This document shows, piece after piece, positions 1 to 7,127 of a stretch of DNA of 64,000 nucleotides. The stretch comes from Actinoallomurus soli (GTDB taxonomy: Bacteria; Actinomycetota; Actinomycetes; Streptosporangiales; Streptosporangiaceae): assembly GCF_024055715.1 (NCBI RefSeq), contig NZ_JAMXMV010000004.1:124001-188000 (forward strand). The letters are read 5' to 3'. Position numbers and translations under genes: made by a program. The notes under the pieces are model-generated. The model did no database searches, was not told the DNA's origin, and saw nothing but the letters and a program-made list of their open reading frames with translations. Positions within the stretch are counted from its first letter, which is position 1; each line of letters opens with the position of its first letter.

Positions 1-493
1 CCCGCAGGTCCAGCGGGCCGGGCGCGGGCTCGCCGAACCGGCGCACCAGGTAGCGCCAGGCCCGCCACGCCTCCTTGCCGACCACCTTCTGCTCCAGGAC
101 CGCCGGCACGAGCGCCTCGAAGACGTTGCGGGTCCGGCCGATGCGGAAGTGCCGCAGGCGCAGCGCCGCGCGGCGCAGGACCTCGTGCTCCGGCCGGAAC
201 GACGCCGGGTCGTCCGCCGCGCCGAGCAGGTCGGGCACGCCGTCGAGGAGCCGGGCCGCGCCCGGTCCCCATGCCTCGGCCTCGATCGCGTCGCCGCGGG
301 CGAGGAGCCGGATCGTGCCCGGCCCGTCCGGGGTCGTGGACGCCCGCCACACCGCCCCGTCCGGCGTCACCGCGAAGGCGGGGTCACCGGTGCCCCGGCG
401 GTGCGGCGCCAGCGTCAGCCGTACGTCGACCGGCCAGGGCGGCCGCCACGTCCGGGTCTGGGAGACCTCGCGGGTGAGCATGCCGGGCCTCAC
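1..493 (-). CDS. DNA-3-methyladenine glycosylase 2 (AlkA-like) family protein, 3' end beyond window
   Basis: Partial gene; its C-terminal part lies left of the window. The visible 164 residues contain an AlkA-type N-terminal beta domain followed by the start of the HhH-GPD glycosylase domain, seen as EALVPAVLEQKVVGKEAW near residue 135. That stretch matches the conserved helix where DNA glycosylases of this family begin the catalytic fold. The family excises alkylated bases in base-excision repair; the catalytic Asp lies outside the window. The GTG start overlaps the TGA of the upstream nucleotidyltransferase gene (GTGA), so translation is probably coupled although the functions look unrelated. 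Family is fairly sure, exact substrate is not. Confidence 0.72.
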   Translation of the reverse strand, partial: MRPGMLTREVSQTRTWRPPWPVDVRLTLAPHRRGTGDPAFAVTPDGAVWRASTTPDGPGTIRLLARGDAIEAEAWGPGAARLLDGVPDLLGAADDPASFRPEHEVLRRAALRLRHFRIGRTRNVFEALVPAVLEQKVVGKEAWRAWRYLVRRFGEPAPGPLDLR

Positions 494-1557
494 ACGTCGG
501 AGGAGAACCGCACGGCCGTCTCCGGCAGCTGCACGCCCGGCCACAGGCGCAGCCCGTCCCGCAGCTCGTTGCCCGGCCCGACCATCGCGCCGTCGCCGAT
601 CACGGCGTCCGACACGACCGCGCCCGCGCAGATCCGCGCGCCCCGGCCGAGCACCGAACGCGACACCCGCGCCCCGCGCTCGACGACGGCGCCGTCGAAC
701 AGCACGCTGGACTCCACGGTCGCGCCCGACTCGACCACGGCCCCGGCGCCGACGGTCGTGCCGCCGGAGACCGCGGCCTCCGGGGCGACCACCGAGCCGT
801 TGAGGAAAAGCACGCCACCGCCCGGCCGCACGGCGGGCGACTCCATCCGGCCCAGCACCAGGTCGCACGAGCCCTGCACGAACGCGGCCGGCGTGCCGAC
901 GTCCAGCCAGTACGCGCCCTCGACGTACCCCATGATCGTCTCACCGGAGGCGAGCAGCTGCGGGAACGTCTCGTACTCCACCGACACCACGCGGCCGGTG
1001 GGGATCGCGTCGATCGCCGAGCGGCGGAAGACGTAGCAGCCGGCGTTCACCTGGTTGGTCGGCGGTTTCGGGGACTTCTCCACGAACTCGATGACCTTGC
1101 CCTCGGAGGTCGTCGGCACCGCGCCGTAGCGCCGGGCGTCGTCGACCAGGGTCAGGTGCATCGTGACGGCCGCGTCGGACTTCTCGTGCATGGCGACCTG
1201 GGACACCAGGTCGTGGCCGGAGAGGATGTCGCCGTTCAGCACGACGACCGGGCTGTCGTCCTCGCAGGTCAGCTCCGCGGCGGCGTTCCGGATCGCGCCG
1301 GCCGTGCCCAGCGGCTCGTCCTCGGTGACGTAGACCAGCTCCAGCCCGAACCGCGACCCGTCGCCGAACGCCTCGGTGAACATCGCGGCGCGGTACGACG
1401 TGGCGAACACGACGCGGCGGATGCCCGCCGCGCTCGCCTTGCGCAGCTGGTGCTCCAGCAGTGGCACCCCGGCCGTCGGCAGCAGTGGCTTCGGCGTCGA
1501 GATCGTCAGCGGCCGAAGCCGCGTGCCCTTACCTCCGACCAGCAGGATCGCTTCCAG
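490..1557 (-). CDS. Mannose-1-phosphate guanylyltransferase-like sugar nucleotidyltransferase with left-handed beta-helix domain; CTG start
   Basis: 355 residues. The N-terminal Rossmann-type nucleotidyltransferase domain opens with the signature GGKGTRLRPLT at residues 8-18, then PKPLLP. The C-terminal third has hexapeptide-like beta-helix repeats rich in GAVVE/GARV motifs, as in GDP-mannose pyrophosphorylases. Likely makes an NDP-sugar (GDP-mannose is the best guess) for the neighbouring glycosyltransferases. The only start that keeps the nucleotide-binding signature is CTG at 1557, with GGAGGGG just upstream; an in-frame TGA lies five codons before it with no ATG, GTG or TTG between. The next start, GTG at 1467, would delete the signature. 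Nucleotide and sugar specificity are inferred. Confidence 0.85.
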   Translation of the reverse strand: MEAILLVGGKGTRLRPLTISTPKPLLPTAGVPLLEHQLRKASAAGIRRVVFATSYRAAMFTEAFGDGSRFGLELVYVTEDEPLGTAGAIRNAAAELTCEDDSPVVVLNGDILSGHDLVSQVAMHEKSDAAVTMHLTLVDDARRYGAVPTTSEGKVIEFVEKSPKPPTNQVNAGCYVFRRSAIDAIPTGRVVSVEYETFPQLLASGETIMGYVEGAYWLDVGTPAAFVQGSCDLVLGRMESPAVRPGGGVLFLNGSVVAPEAAVSGGTTVGAGAVVESGATVESSVLFDGAVVERGARVSRSVLGRGARICAGAVVSDAVIGDGAMVGPGNELRDGLRLWPGVQLPETAVRFSSDV

Positions 1558-1591
1558 GGTGCCCCTCCCTCATCGGTACCGGCCGAACACC

Positions 1592-2719
1592 TTACTGTTC
1601 GACGGCGCGCTGGTACGCCGCCAGATGTGCCTCGGCGGATGCAGCCCAGGTGAATTCTCGGGAACGCGCGTGCGCCGCCTCGGCGAGCCGCCTCCGCCGC
1701 TCCGGGTCGTCGATCAGCGCGCGCAGCGCCGCCGCGATGTCCTCCACGCCGGGCTCGGTGTAGGCGACCGCGTCGCCGCCCACCTCCGGGAGCGAGGCGC
1801 GGTGGGTGGTCAGCACCGTGGCGCCGCAGGCCATCGCCTCCAGGACCGGCAGGCCGAACCCCTCGCCCCGGCTGGGCAGGGCCACGGCCAGCGACCCGGC
1901 GAAGAAACCAGGCAGCGACGGCCACGGCAGGTATCCCGGCCGGATGACCTTCAGGTGGGAGGGGACGTCGGCCAGCGCGGCGTCCAGCTCGTCGTCCCAG
2001 CCCCCGCTGCCGGCCAGGATCAGCGCGGGCGGGCTCTCCAGGCCCTCCGCCGCGCGGACCCAGCCGCGGATGAGGTTCGGGACGTTCTTGCGCGGCTCCA
2101 GCGCGCCGAGGAACGCGATGTAGGGCCGCCCGTGCAGGCCGAGCCGGTCGGAGACGCGCCGCCGCTCCTCCGCGGTGGGCGGATGAAAGATCGTGTGATC
2201 GACGCCGTGGTAGGCGACGTCGATCCGGGTCGGGTCGGCGCCGAGCAGCCGGACGAGCTCGTCGCGGGTCGCCTTCGACGGGACGATCACCCGGGTCGCG
2301 CGCCGCACGGCCGTGCGCGTCGCCGACCTGATGAAGGTCGTCCTGACCGGGTTGTGCGCCTCGGGATCGGTGAAGTACGCCATGTCATGGACCGTGGCGA
2401 CGGTCGGCAGGCCCGGGCGCAGCGGGATCGAGTAATACGGCGCGTGAATGAGATGCGCGCCGACCTGCTGGGCGACGAGCGGCAGGCCCGACTGCTCCCA
2501 GGCCAGGCGCGCCTGGCGGTGCGCGATGGAGGTCGGTCCGGCGACGACCCGCGCCTTCGGCGCGAGCTTGCCGTACCGCTCCTCGTCCGACCGCTGGCAG
2601 ACGACGGCCAGATCGGCGTCCGCGCGGTGCAGCGCGCCGATCAGCCCGTCGACATAGCGGCCGAGCGCGCCGCGATCGGCGGATATGGCGGTCGCGTCGA
2701 CAAGCACACGAGGCACCAC
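1592..2719 (-). CDS. GT4-type (GT-B fold) glycosyltransferase
   Basis: 375 residues, normal for a GT-B retaining glycosyltransferase of family 4. The acceptor-side N-terminal domain begins VLVDATAISADRGALGRYVD. The C-terminal nucleotide-sugar domain shows IAFLGALEPRKN near residue 205 and the E-x7-E region GEGFGLPVLEAMACG near residue 290. Probably a cytoplasmic mannosyl- or related sugar transferase using the product of the adjacent nucleotidyltransferase, 34 bp upstream in the same direction. Two tandem GTG codons (2719 and 2716) can serve as start. Donor and acceptor cannot be read from sequence. Confidence 0.85.
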   Translation of the reverse strand: MVPRVLVDATAISADRGALGRYVDGLIGALHRADADLAVVCQRSDEERYGKLAPKARVVAGPTSIAHRQARLAWEQSGLPLVAQQVGAHLIHAPYYSIPLRPGLPTVATVHDMAYFTDPEAHNPVRTTFIRSATRTAVRRATRVIVPSKATRDELVRLLGADPTRIDVAYHGVDHTIFHPPTAEERRRVSDRLGLHGRPYIAFLGALEPRKNVPNLIRGWVRAAEGLESPPALILAGSGGWDDELDAALADVPSHLKVIRPGYLPWPSLPGFFAGSLAVALPSRGEGFGLPVLEAMACGATVLTTHRASLPEVGGDAVAYTEPGVEDIAAALRALIDDPERRRRLAEAAHARSREFTWAASAEAHLAAYQRAVEQ

Positions 2720-2810
2720 GGTGTCTGTCGCCCCCTCCGTTCGGTGCCGATGTGGTCGGGATCACTCCCCGATCGGAAGCCTACGCCGATCGATCGCCGA
2801 CAGGGGGACG

Positions 2811-3518
2811 TCACCCTTTCTTGCGCGCCTTGATCAGGATGATGCTGCCGCGGTCGTTCGGGCTGCGCCGGTCGGCCAGCGCGACCAGCGGCGTGAGCGG
2901 CGCCGCGGCGTTGAACCCGACCCGGCCGCCGTACGCCGACAGGGAGAGGTAGAGACGCTCGGTCGTCTTGCTGCGGAACTGGTAGGAGTACTCGGCGAGC
3001 TCCATGCCGCGCTCGGCCAGCAGGCCGCCGAGGCTCTCATGCGTGTAGGTGTGCTGCACGTGGTACTTCTCGCAGTGCGCCGCGCGGAGCTTCGGCCACT
3101 GGCGCGACCGGCTCAGCACGTCGGCGGACATGAAGAGCTCGCCGCCCGGCTTGAGGATCCGCGCCATCTCGTCCAGCGCCGTGCCGCCGTCGTCGAAGTG
3201 CTCGATCGCGCACACCGACAGGACGGCGTCGAAGCTGTCGTCGGCGAACGGCAGCTTGAGCGCGTCGCACTCGATCAGGGCCGGCGGGTGCTTCAGCGTC
3301 CGGCCGTAGAGCATCTTGCCGCGCGCGAGGTCGATCGAGACGGCGTGCGCGCCGCGCTTGCGGGCCTGCCCGGCCCAGTAGCCGTCGCCGCCCGCCACGT
3401 CGAGCACCCGTTTGCCGCGCAGGTCATCGCCCATCCAGCGCAGGAGGGTCCCGGCCTCGCGGAAGCGGCACACGTGCACCTGATGGCCGACGAAGGCCTT
3501 CGCGTCATTGAGTTTCAT
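2811..3518 (-). CDS. Class I SAM-dependent methyltransferase
   Basis: 235 residues. Motif I of the SAM-binding Rossmann fold is VLDVAGGDGYW around residue 40; the acidic post-I position follows in SIDLARGKML; motif II region is FDAVLSVCAIEHFDDG and motif III ILKPGGELFM. This layout is a methyltransf_11-type enzyme. The position among glycosyltransferases suggests methylation of a sugar or glycolipid precursor, but nothing in the sequence fixes the acceptor. It ends 91 bp upstream of the GT4 gene and is divergent from the membrane protein gene at 3603. Confidence 0.85.
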   Translation of the reverse strand: MKLNDAKAFVGHQVHVCRFREAGTLLRWMGDDLRGKRVLDVAGGDGYWAGQARKRGAHAVSIDLARGKMLYGRTLKHPPALIECDALKLPFADDSFDAVLSVCAIEHFDDGGTALDEMARILKPGGELFMSADVLSRSRQWPKLRAAHCEKYHVQHTYTHESLGGLLAERGMELAEYSYQFRSKTTERLYLSLSAYGGRVGFNAAAPLTPLVALADRRSPNDRGSIILIKARKKG

Positions 3519-3590
3519 CGCGGTCCTACTGTACGGCCCCGGCGGAGCGCGTACCCGCTGATCACCGAGTGTTCACCGGCGCGTACCGAC

Positions 3591-3596
3591 TAGTCT
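3591..3596 (+). promoter_or_regulatory. Possible -10 element of a leaderless promoter
   Basis: TAGTCT ends six bases before the GTG start of the flippase-like gene, and there is no ribosome-binding site in between. This spacing is what leaderless actinobacterial transcripts show. A convincing -35 was not seen. Inference only. Confidence 0.3.
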
Positions 3597-3602
3597 GGCG
3601 GG

Positions 3603-4550
3603 GTGATCTCCCGCCTGCGAGCGAGCCGCCTGGCGCGCGTCGCCCTGGTCGCCGTCGCGCTCGTCTTCTGCGGCTATGGGCTGTTCGCCCGCTGGGACGA
3701 CACGCGCGACGCCCTGACCCGGCTGTCCTGGCCGTACGCCGGCGCCGCGCTGCTGGCGGGCCTGGTCGCCCTGGGCGCGTGGATGCTCGCCTGGCGCCGC
3801 CTGCTGGCCGGCCTGGGCTCTCCGCTGCCGCTGCGGGCCGCGGTGCGGGTCTACTTCGTCTCCCAGCTCGGCAAGTACATCCCGGGCTCGGTGTGGGCGC
3901 TGGTGGCCCAGATGGAGCTGGCCAAGGAGCACCGGGTGCCGCGCGATCGCGGCGCGAGCGCCGGCGTCCTGTCGATGGCGACCACGATCGCCACGGGCTG
4001 CGCGGTGGCCGCGGTGACGCTGCCGCTGACCTCGCCGGACGCCACGCGCCGCTACTGGTGGCTGCTCATCCTGGCGCCGATCTTCCTCGCGATGCTGCAT
4101 CCGCGGGTGCTGGCGTTCGCGCTGAACCGCGCGCTCCGGCTCGTCCGGCGCCCGCCGCTGGCCCGTACCGCCGGGCTCGGCACGATGGTCCAGGCGGTGG
4201 CCTGGACGGCGGTGGGGTGGCTGCTGTTCGGCGCGCACACCTGGCTGCTCGTGCGGGCATCCGGCGGGCACGGTTTCTTCCTGGCCACCGGGGCGTACGC
4301 CCTGGCCTTCACGGCCGGTTTCATCATCGTGATCGCGCCCGGCGGGGTGGGCGTGCGGGAGGCCGCGCTCACCGTGACGCTCGGGCCGGTGCTGCCGGCG
4401 GCGGGCGCGCCGCTGGTCGTCGCGCTCGCCTCCCGCGTCGTGCTGACCGTCGCCGACCTCGCGTGGGCGGGCGCCGCCGTGCTCCTCGGCACCCGGCACC
4501 CCGTCCTCGTCGAGGACGAGGCCGAACCGGTCGGCCGGCCCGTCGACTAG
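3603..4550 (+). CDS. Lysylphosphatidylglycerol synthase TM-region/UPF0104 family membrane protein (flippase-like)
   Basis: 315 residues with about eight hydrophobic segments, matching the size of stand-alone UPF0104 proteins. Family landmarks are the loop FVSQLGKYIPGSVWALV near residue 85 and the C-terminal IAPGGVGVREAALT near residue 245, both typical of the MprF/AglD-like transmembrane region. No soluble aminoacyl transfer domain is attached. Family members move or process lipid-linked intermediates, so a role in handling a lipid-linked glycan made by the neighbouring transferases is plausible. GTG start; its stop codon lies inside the first copy of a 25-bp tandem repeat. Confidence 0.85.
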   Translation: MISRLRASRLARVALVAVALVFCGYGLFARWDDTRDALTRLSWPYAGAALLAGLVALGAWMLAWRRLLAGLGSPLPLRAAVRVYFVSQLGKYIPGSVWALVAQMELAKEHRVPRDRGASAGVLSMATTIATGCAVAAVTLPLTSPDATRRYWWLLILAPIFLAMLHPRVLAFALNRALRLVRRPPLARTAGLGTMVQAVAWTAVGWLLFGAHTWLLVRASGGHGFFLATGAYALAFTAGFIIVIAPGGVGVREAALTVTLGPVLPAAGAPLVVALASRVVLTVADLAWAGAAVLLGTRHPVLVEDEAEPVGRPVD

Positions 4551-4587
4551 CCTCCCCAGGCTGCCCGTCGACTAGTCTCTCCGGGCT
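4538..4587. repeat. 25-bp tandem duplication at the 3' end of the flippase-like gene
   Basis: Two adjacent 25-bp copies (4538-4562 and 4563-4587) each begin GCCCGTCGACTAG and match at about 21 of 25 positions. The first copy supplies the last codons and TAG stop of the upstream gene; the second lies in the intergenic region ahead of the thioredoxin gene. Confidence 0.85.
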
Positions 4588-4665
4588 GGAATATCGCCGG
4601 GGCCGCCGGCCTTGAGATGCGTGTTGCCCGACGCCGCCTCCTGCGGCGCACCGGAAGGAGAGATA

Positions 4666-5004
4666 ATGGCTCCCGTGGCCGCCGAACCCATCACCGTGAC
4701 CGACGCGACGTTCGACCAGGAGGTCCTGGCCAGCGAGACGCCCGTGCTGGTGGACTTCTGGGCGTCGTGGTGCGGGCCGTGCCGCATGATCGCGCCGGTC
4801 CTGGACGAGATCGCCGCCGAGTACGCCGGCAAGCTCAAGATCGCCAAGCTCGACTACGACGCGAACCCGGCGACCCCGGGCAAGTACAACGTGCTCGGCC
4901 TGCCGACCCTCCTGCTCTTCAAGGGCGGCGAGGTCGTCGAGCAGATCACCGGCGCGAAGCCGAAGCGCGCGCTCCTCAAGTCGATCACGCCCCACATCGC
5001 CTGA
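4666..5004 (+). CDS. Thioredoxin family protein
   Basis: 112 residues, standard thioredoxin length. Active site WCGPC at residues 35-39 and the conserved cis-proline loop LPTLLLFKGGE near residue 82. The start ATG follows GGAAGGAG at good spacing; an upstream in-frame start at 4612 lacks a comparable site. A cytoplasmic dithiol-disulfide oxidoreductase with no obvious functional link to the polysaccharide genes on either side. No trxB is adjacent, so it is probably an accessory rather than the primary thioredoxin. Confidence 0.93.
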   Translation: MAPVAAEPITVTDATFDQEVLASETPVLVDFWASWCGPCRMIAPVLDEIAAEYAGKLKIAKLDYDANPATPGKYNVLGLPTLLLFKGGEVVEQITGAKPKRALLKSITPHIA

Positions 5005-5034
5005 TCACGTCGCACTTCGGCCGATCGGCCGGAT

Positions 5035-6180
5035 CTAGACCGTACGCGCCTCACCGTCGGCCCCCCTCGGCACGAGCGGGCCGGCCGTGAGGAGCTGCTC
5101 GAGGTAGGCGGTCCAGTGCGGCTCGGAGTCGACGGGCCGCACCCCCGCCCGCAGCCGCGCGGGCTCGCCCGGCGCGTAGAACCGGCGCAGCGCGTCGGTG
5201 AGCGAGTCGACGTCGTCGGGCTCGCACAGGACGCCGTCGACGCCCTCACGGACGTGGTCGGCGAGCGTCCCGGCGCGCGTGGCGATGACCGGGATGCCGT
5301 GCTCGTACGCCATGAAGACGTTCTGCGAGGCCGTCGCCGTCCGGTACGGCAGGACCAGCGCGTCCGCGCGGGCGAACAGCTCGGGCACCTCGGCGGCCGG
5401 CACGTACCCGGGCCGCACCTCCACCCGCTCCTCCAGCCCCAGCGAGGAGATCAGCGCGCGGGTCTCCTCCGCGCCGCCCCAGAACTCCCCCGCCACCGTC
5501 AGCGCGACGTCGTCCACCCGCGCCAGCGCGCGCAGCAGCACGTCCAGGCCCTTGTACGGCCGGACCATGCCGAAGAACAGCAGGCGGTTCCACGGGCCCT
5601 CCGGCGTGCCCGTGCGCGCTCCGCCGCCCCGGCCGGGCGTCGGCAGGTGCGCGGGCAGCACGGCCGTGCGGACCGTCGTCCCCGGCGCCAGGTCGCGGGC
5701 GAGCTGCGCCTGCTGGGCGGAGTGCACCAGGGCGCCGTCGGCGCCCTTCAGCAGCCGCCGCATCAGCGGCACGTCGTACGGCTTGCGCTCGTGCGGCAGA
5801 ACGTTGTGGCACAGCGCGACGACGCGCGGCCCCCGGCCGTTCCGGCCGCCCAGGCCGGCCAGCATGCCGAGGTAGGCCGGGACCTGCACGGGCGAGAGCA
5901 CGACGAGGACGACCAGGTCCTGGGCGCGCAGGCGGCGGCCCGTCCGCAGCCAGCCGTCCGGGCGGTACCAGGCCAGCGCGTGCCGGGTGCCGGGGAACGG
6001 CTCGCCCTCCGGAGTGGCGATCGTCTGCTCACCGGGGTACAGGAAGGACGGGTACTGCGCCTTCCACGACTCCAGGGTCACCTCGTGCCCGGCGGCGGCC
6101 AGCCGGTGCGCCAGCTCGGTCGTGTGGTGGGCGCCGCCGCCCTTGTAGGGGAACGCGGGCCCGACGATGGCGATTCTCAC
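5035..6180 (-). CDS. GT4-type (GT-B fold) glycosyltransferase
   Basis: 381 residues. The N-terminal domain begins IVGPAFPYKGGGAHHTTELA, typical of GT4 enzymes. The C-terminal domain has LFFGMVRPYKGLDVLL near residue 205 and a donor site around ASQNVFMAYEHGIPVIATRAG. The GTG start at 6180 overlaps the TGA of the upstream GT2 gene (GTGA), so the two are translationally coupled and probably act on the same glycolipid. Its 3' end faces the thioredoxin gene across 30 bp containing a short GC palindrome. Confidence 0.87.
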   Translation of the reverse strand: MRIAIVGPAFPYKGGGAHHTTELAHRLAAAGHEVTLESWKAQYPSFLYPGEQTIATPEGEPFPGTRHALAWYRPDGWLRTGRRLRAQDLVVLVVLSPVQVPAYLGMLAGLGGRNGRGPRVVALCHNVLPHERKPYDVPLMRRLLKGADGALVHSAQQAQLARDLAPGTTVRTAVLPAHLPTPGRGGGARTGTPEGPWNRLLFFGMVRPYKGLDVLLRALARVDDVALTVAGEFWGGAEETRALISSLGLEERVEVRPGYVPAAEVPELFARADALVLPYRTATASQNVFMAYEHGIPVIATRAGTLADHVREGVDGVLCEPDDVDSLTDALRRFYAPGEPARLRAGVRPVDSEPHWTAYLEQLLTAGPLVPRGADGEARTV

Positions 6181-7073
6181 GTGTCTCCCCGCGATCGCAC
6201 GATCAGGTCGGCCAGCAACGCCATCGACGCGATGATCAGCCCGGTCACGAAGATCAGCACCGTGTTGATCGCGAACCGCAGGGGGTGCAGGACCATGTCG
6301 AGGATGCCCTTGGCCACGCCGAGCCCCAGCAGCCACAGCGCGAGCGGCATCAGGACCTTCAGCGGGTTGAAGTACATCACCATCCGCAGCACCTGCAGGA
6401 TGTAGCGGTACGCGTCGTGCACGAAGTGGAACTTCGAGCTGCCGGCCCGCTTGAAATAGTCGATCGGCACGTAGCGGATGTCGTGCTGGTTCGACATGAA
6501 CGCCAAGGTGATCGTCGTGACGCAGGAGAAGCCGGGCGGCAGGAGCTTCAGGTAGGGCTCGGCGACGTCCTTGCGGAAGGCGCGCATCCCGGAGTTCAGG
6601 TCGGGGATCTTCTGCCCGGCGAGCCGCTCGGCCACCTTGCGGATGAACCACTTGGCCGGCACCCGCAGGACCTTGTGGGTGCCCTCCTCGCTGGTGCGGG
6701 CGCCCACCACCTGGTCGACGGTCGGGTCCTCGTCGAGGATGTCGACGAGTTCGGGGATCCGCTCGTTCGGGTAGGTCATGTCGGCGTCGGTCCAGACGAC
6801 GATGTCCCCGCGCGCCTGCTGCGAGCCGATCCGCCGGACGGTGCCCGAGCCGCCGTTGCGGTGGAACGGCACGATCTGCATGTTCGGGAACTGCGGGGCC
6901 GCCGCCTCGAGCCGGGCGAGTGTCTCATCGGTCGAGCAGTCGTCGACGGCCAGCAACTCGTAAGTGTGCCCGCTGGCGTCCATCGCCTTGCAGATCCGCT
7001 CGACCTCGTCGATGACGTGGTCCTGCTCGTTGTAGCACGGCAGGACGATCGTCACGTGGGGCGTGGTAGTCAC
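6177..7073 (-). CDS. GT2 glycosyltransferase with C-terminal membrane anchor (polyprenyl-phosphate-sugar synthase type)
   Basis: About 298 residues. GT-A fold: VTIVLPCYNEQDHV at the N-terminus, nucleotide-binding VDDCSTDET, the metal-binding TDADMTYP, then two C-terminal hydrophobic helices. This matches dolichyl/polyprenyl-phosphate mannose or glucose synthase-like proteins, which put a sugar on undecaprenyl or decaprenyl phosphate for extracytoplasmic GT-C enzymes; the gene just upstream (7128-9209) is such a GT-C-like protein. The GTG at 7073 is chosen because the GT-A fold starts there; a TTG at 7124 could add 17 residues. Confidence 0.85.
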   Translation of the reverse strand: MTTTPHVTIVLPCYNEQDHVIDEVERICKAMDASGHTYELLAVDDCSTDETLARLEAAAPQFPNMQIVPFHRNGGSGTVRRIGSQQARGDIVVWTDADMTYPNERIPELVDILDEDPTVDQVVGARTSEEGTHKVLRVPAKWFIRKVAERLAGQKIPDLNSGMRAFRKDVAEPYLKLLPPGFSCVTTITLAFMSNQHDIRYVPIDYFKRAGSSKFHFVHDAYRYILQVLRMVMYFNPLKVLMPLALWLLGLGVAKGILDMVLHPLRFAINTVLIFVTGLIIASMALLADLIVRSRGDT

Positions 7074-7127
7074 GCCCGGCGAGGATAGTCGCCCACTCCG
7101 GTGCACGGTTCCAAGCGTACGCAACGT

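Noticed and set aside
5018-5031. 14-bp palindrome CGGCCGATCGGCCG between convergent thioredoxin and GT genes as a terminator
   Set aside because: Only a 5-bp stem with a 4-nt loop is possible and no T-run follows; could be chance in GC-rich DNA.
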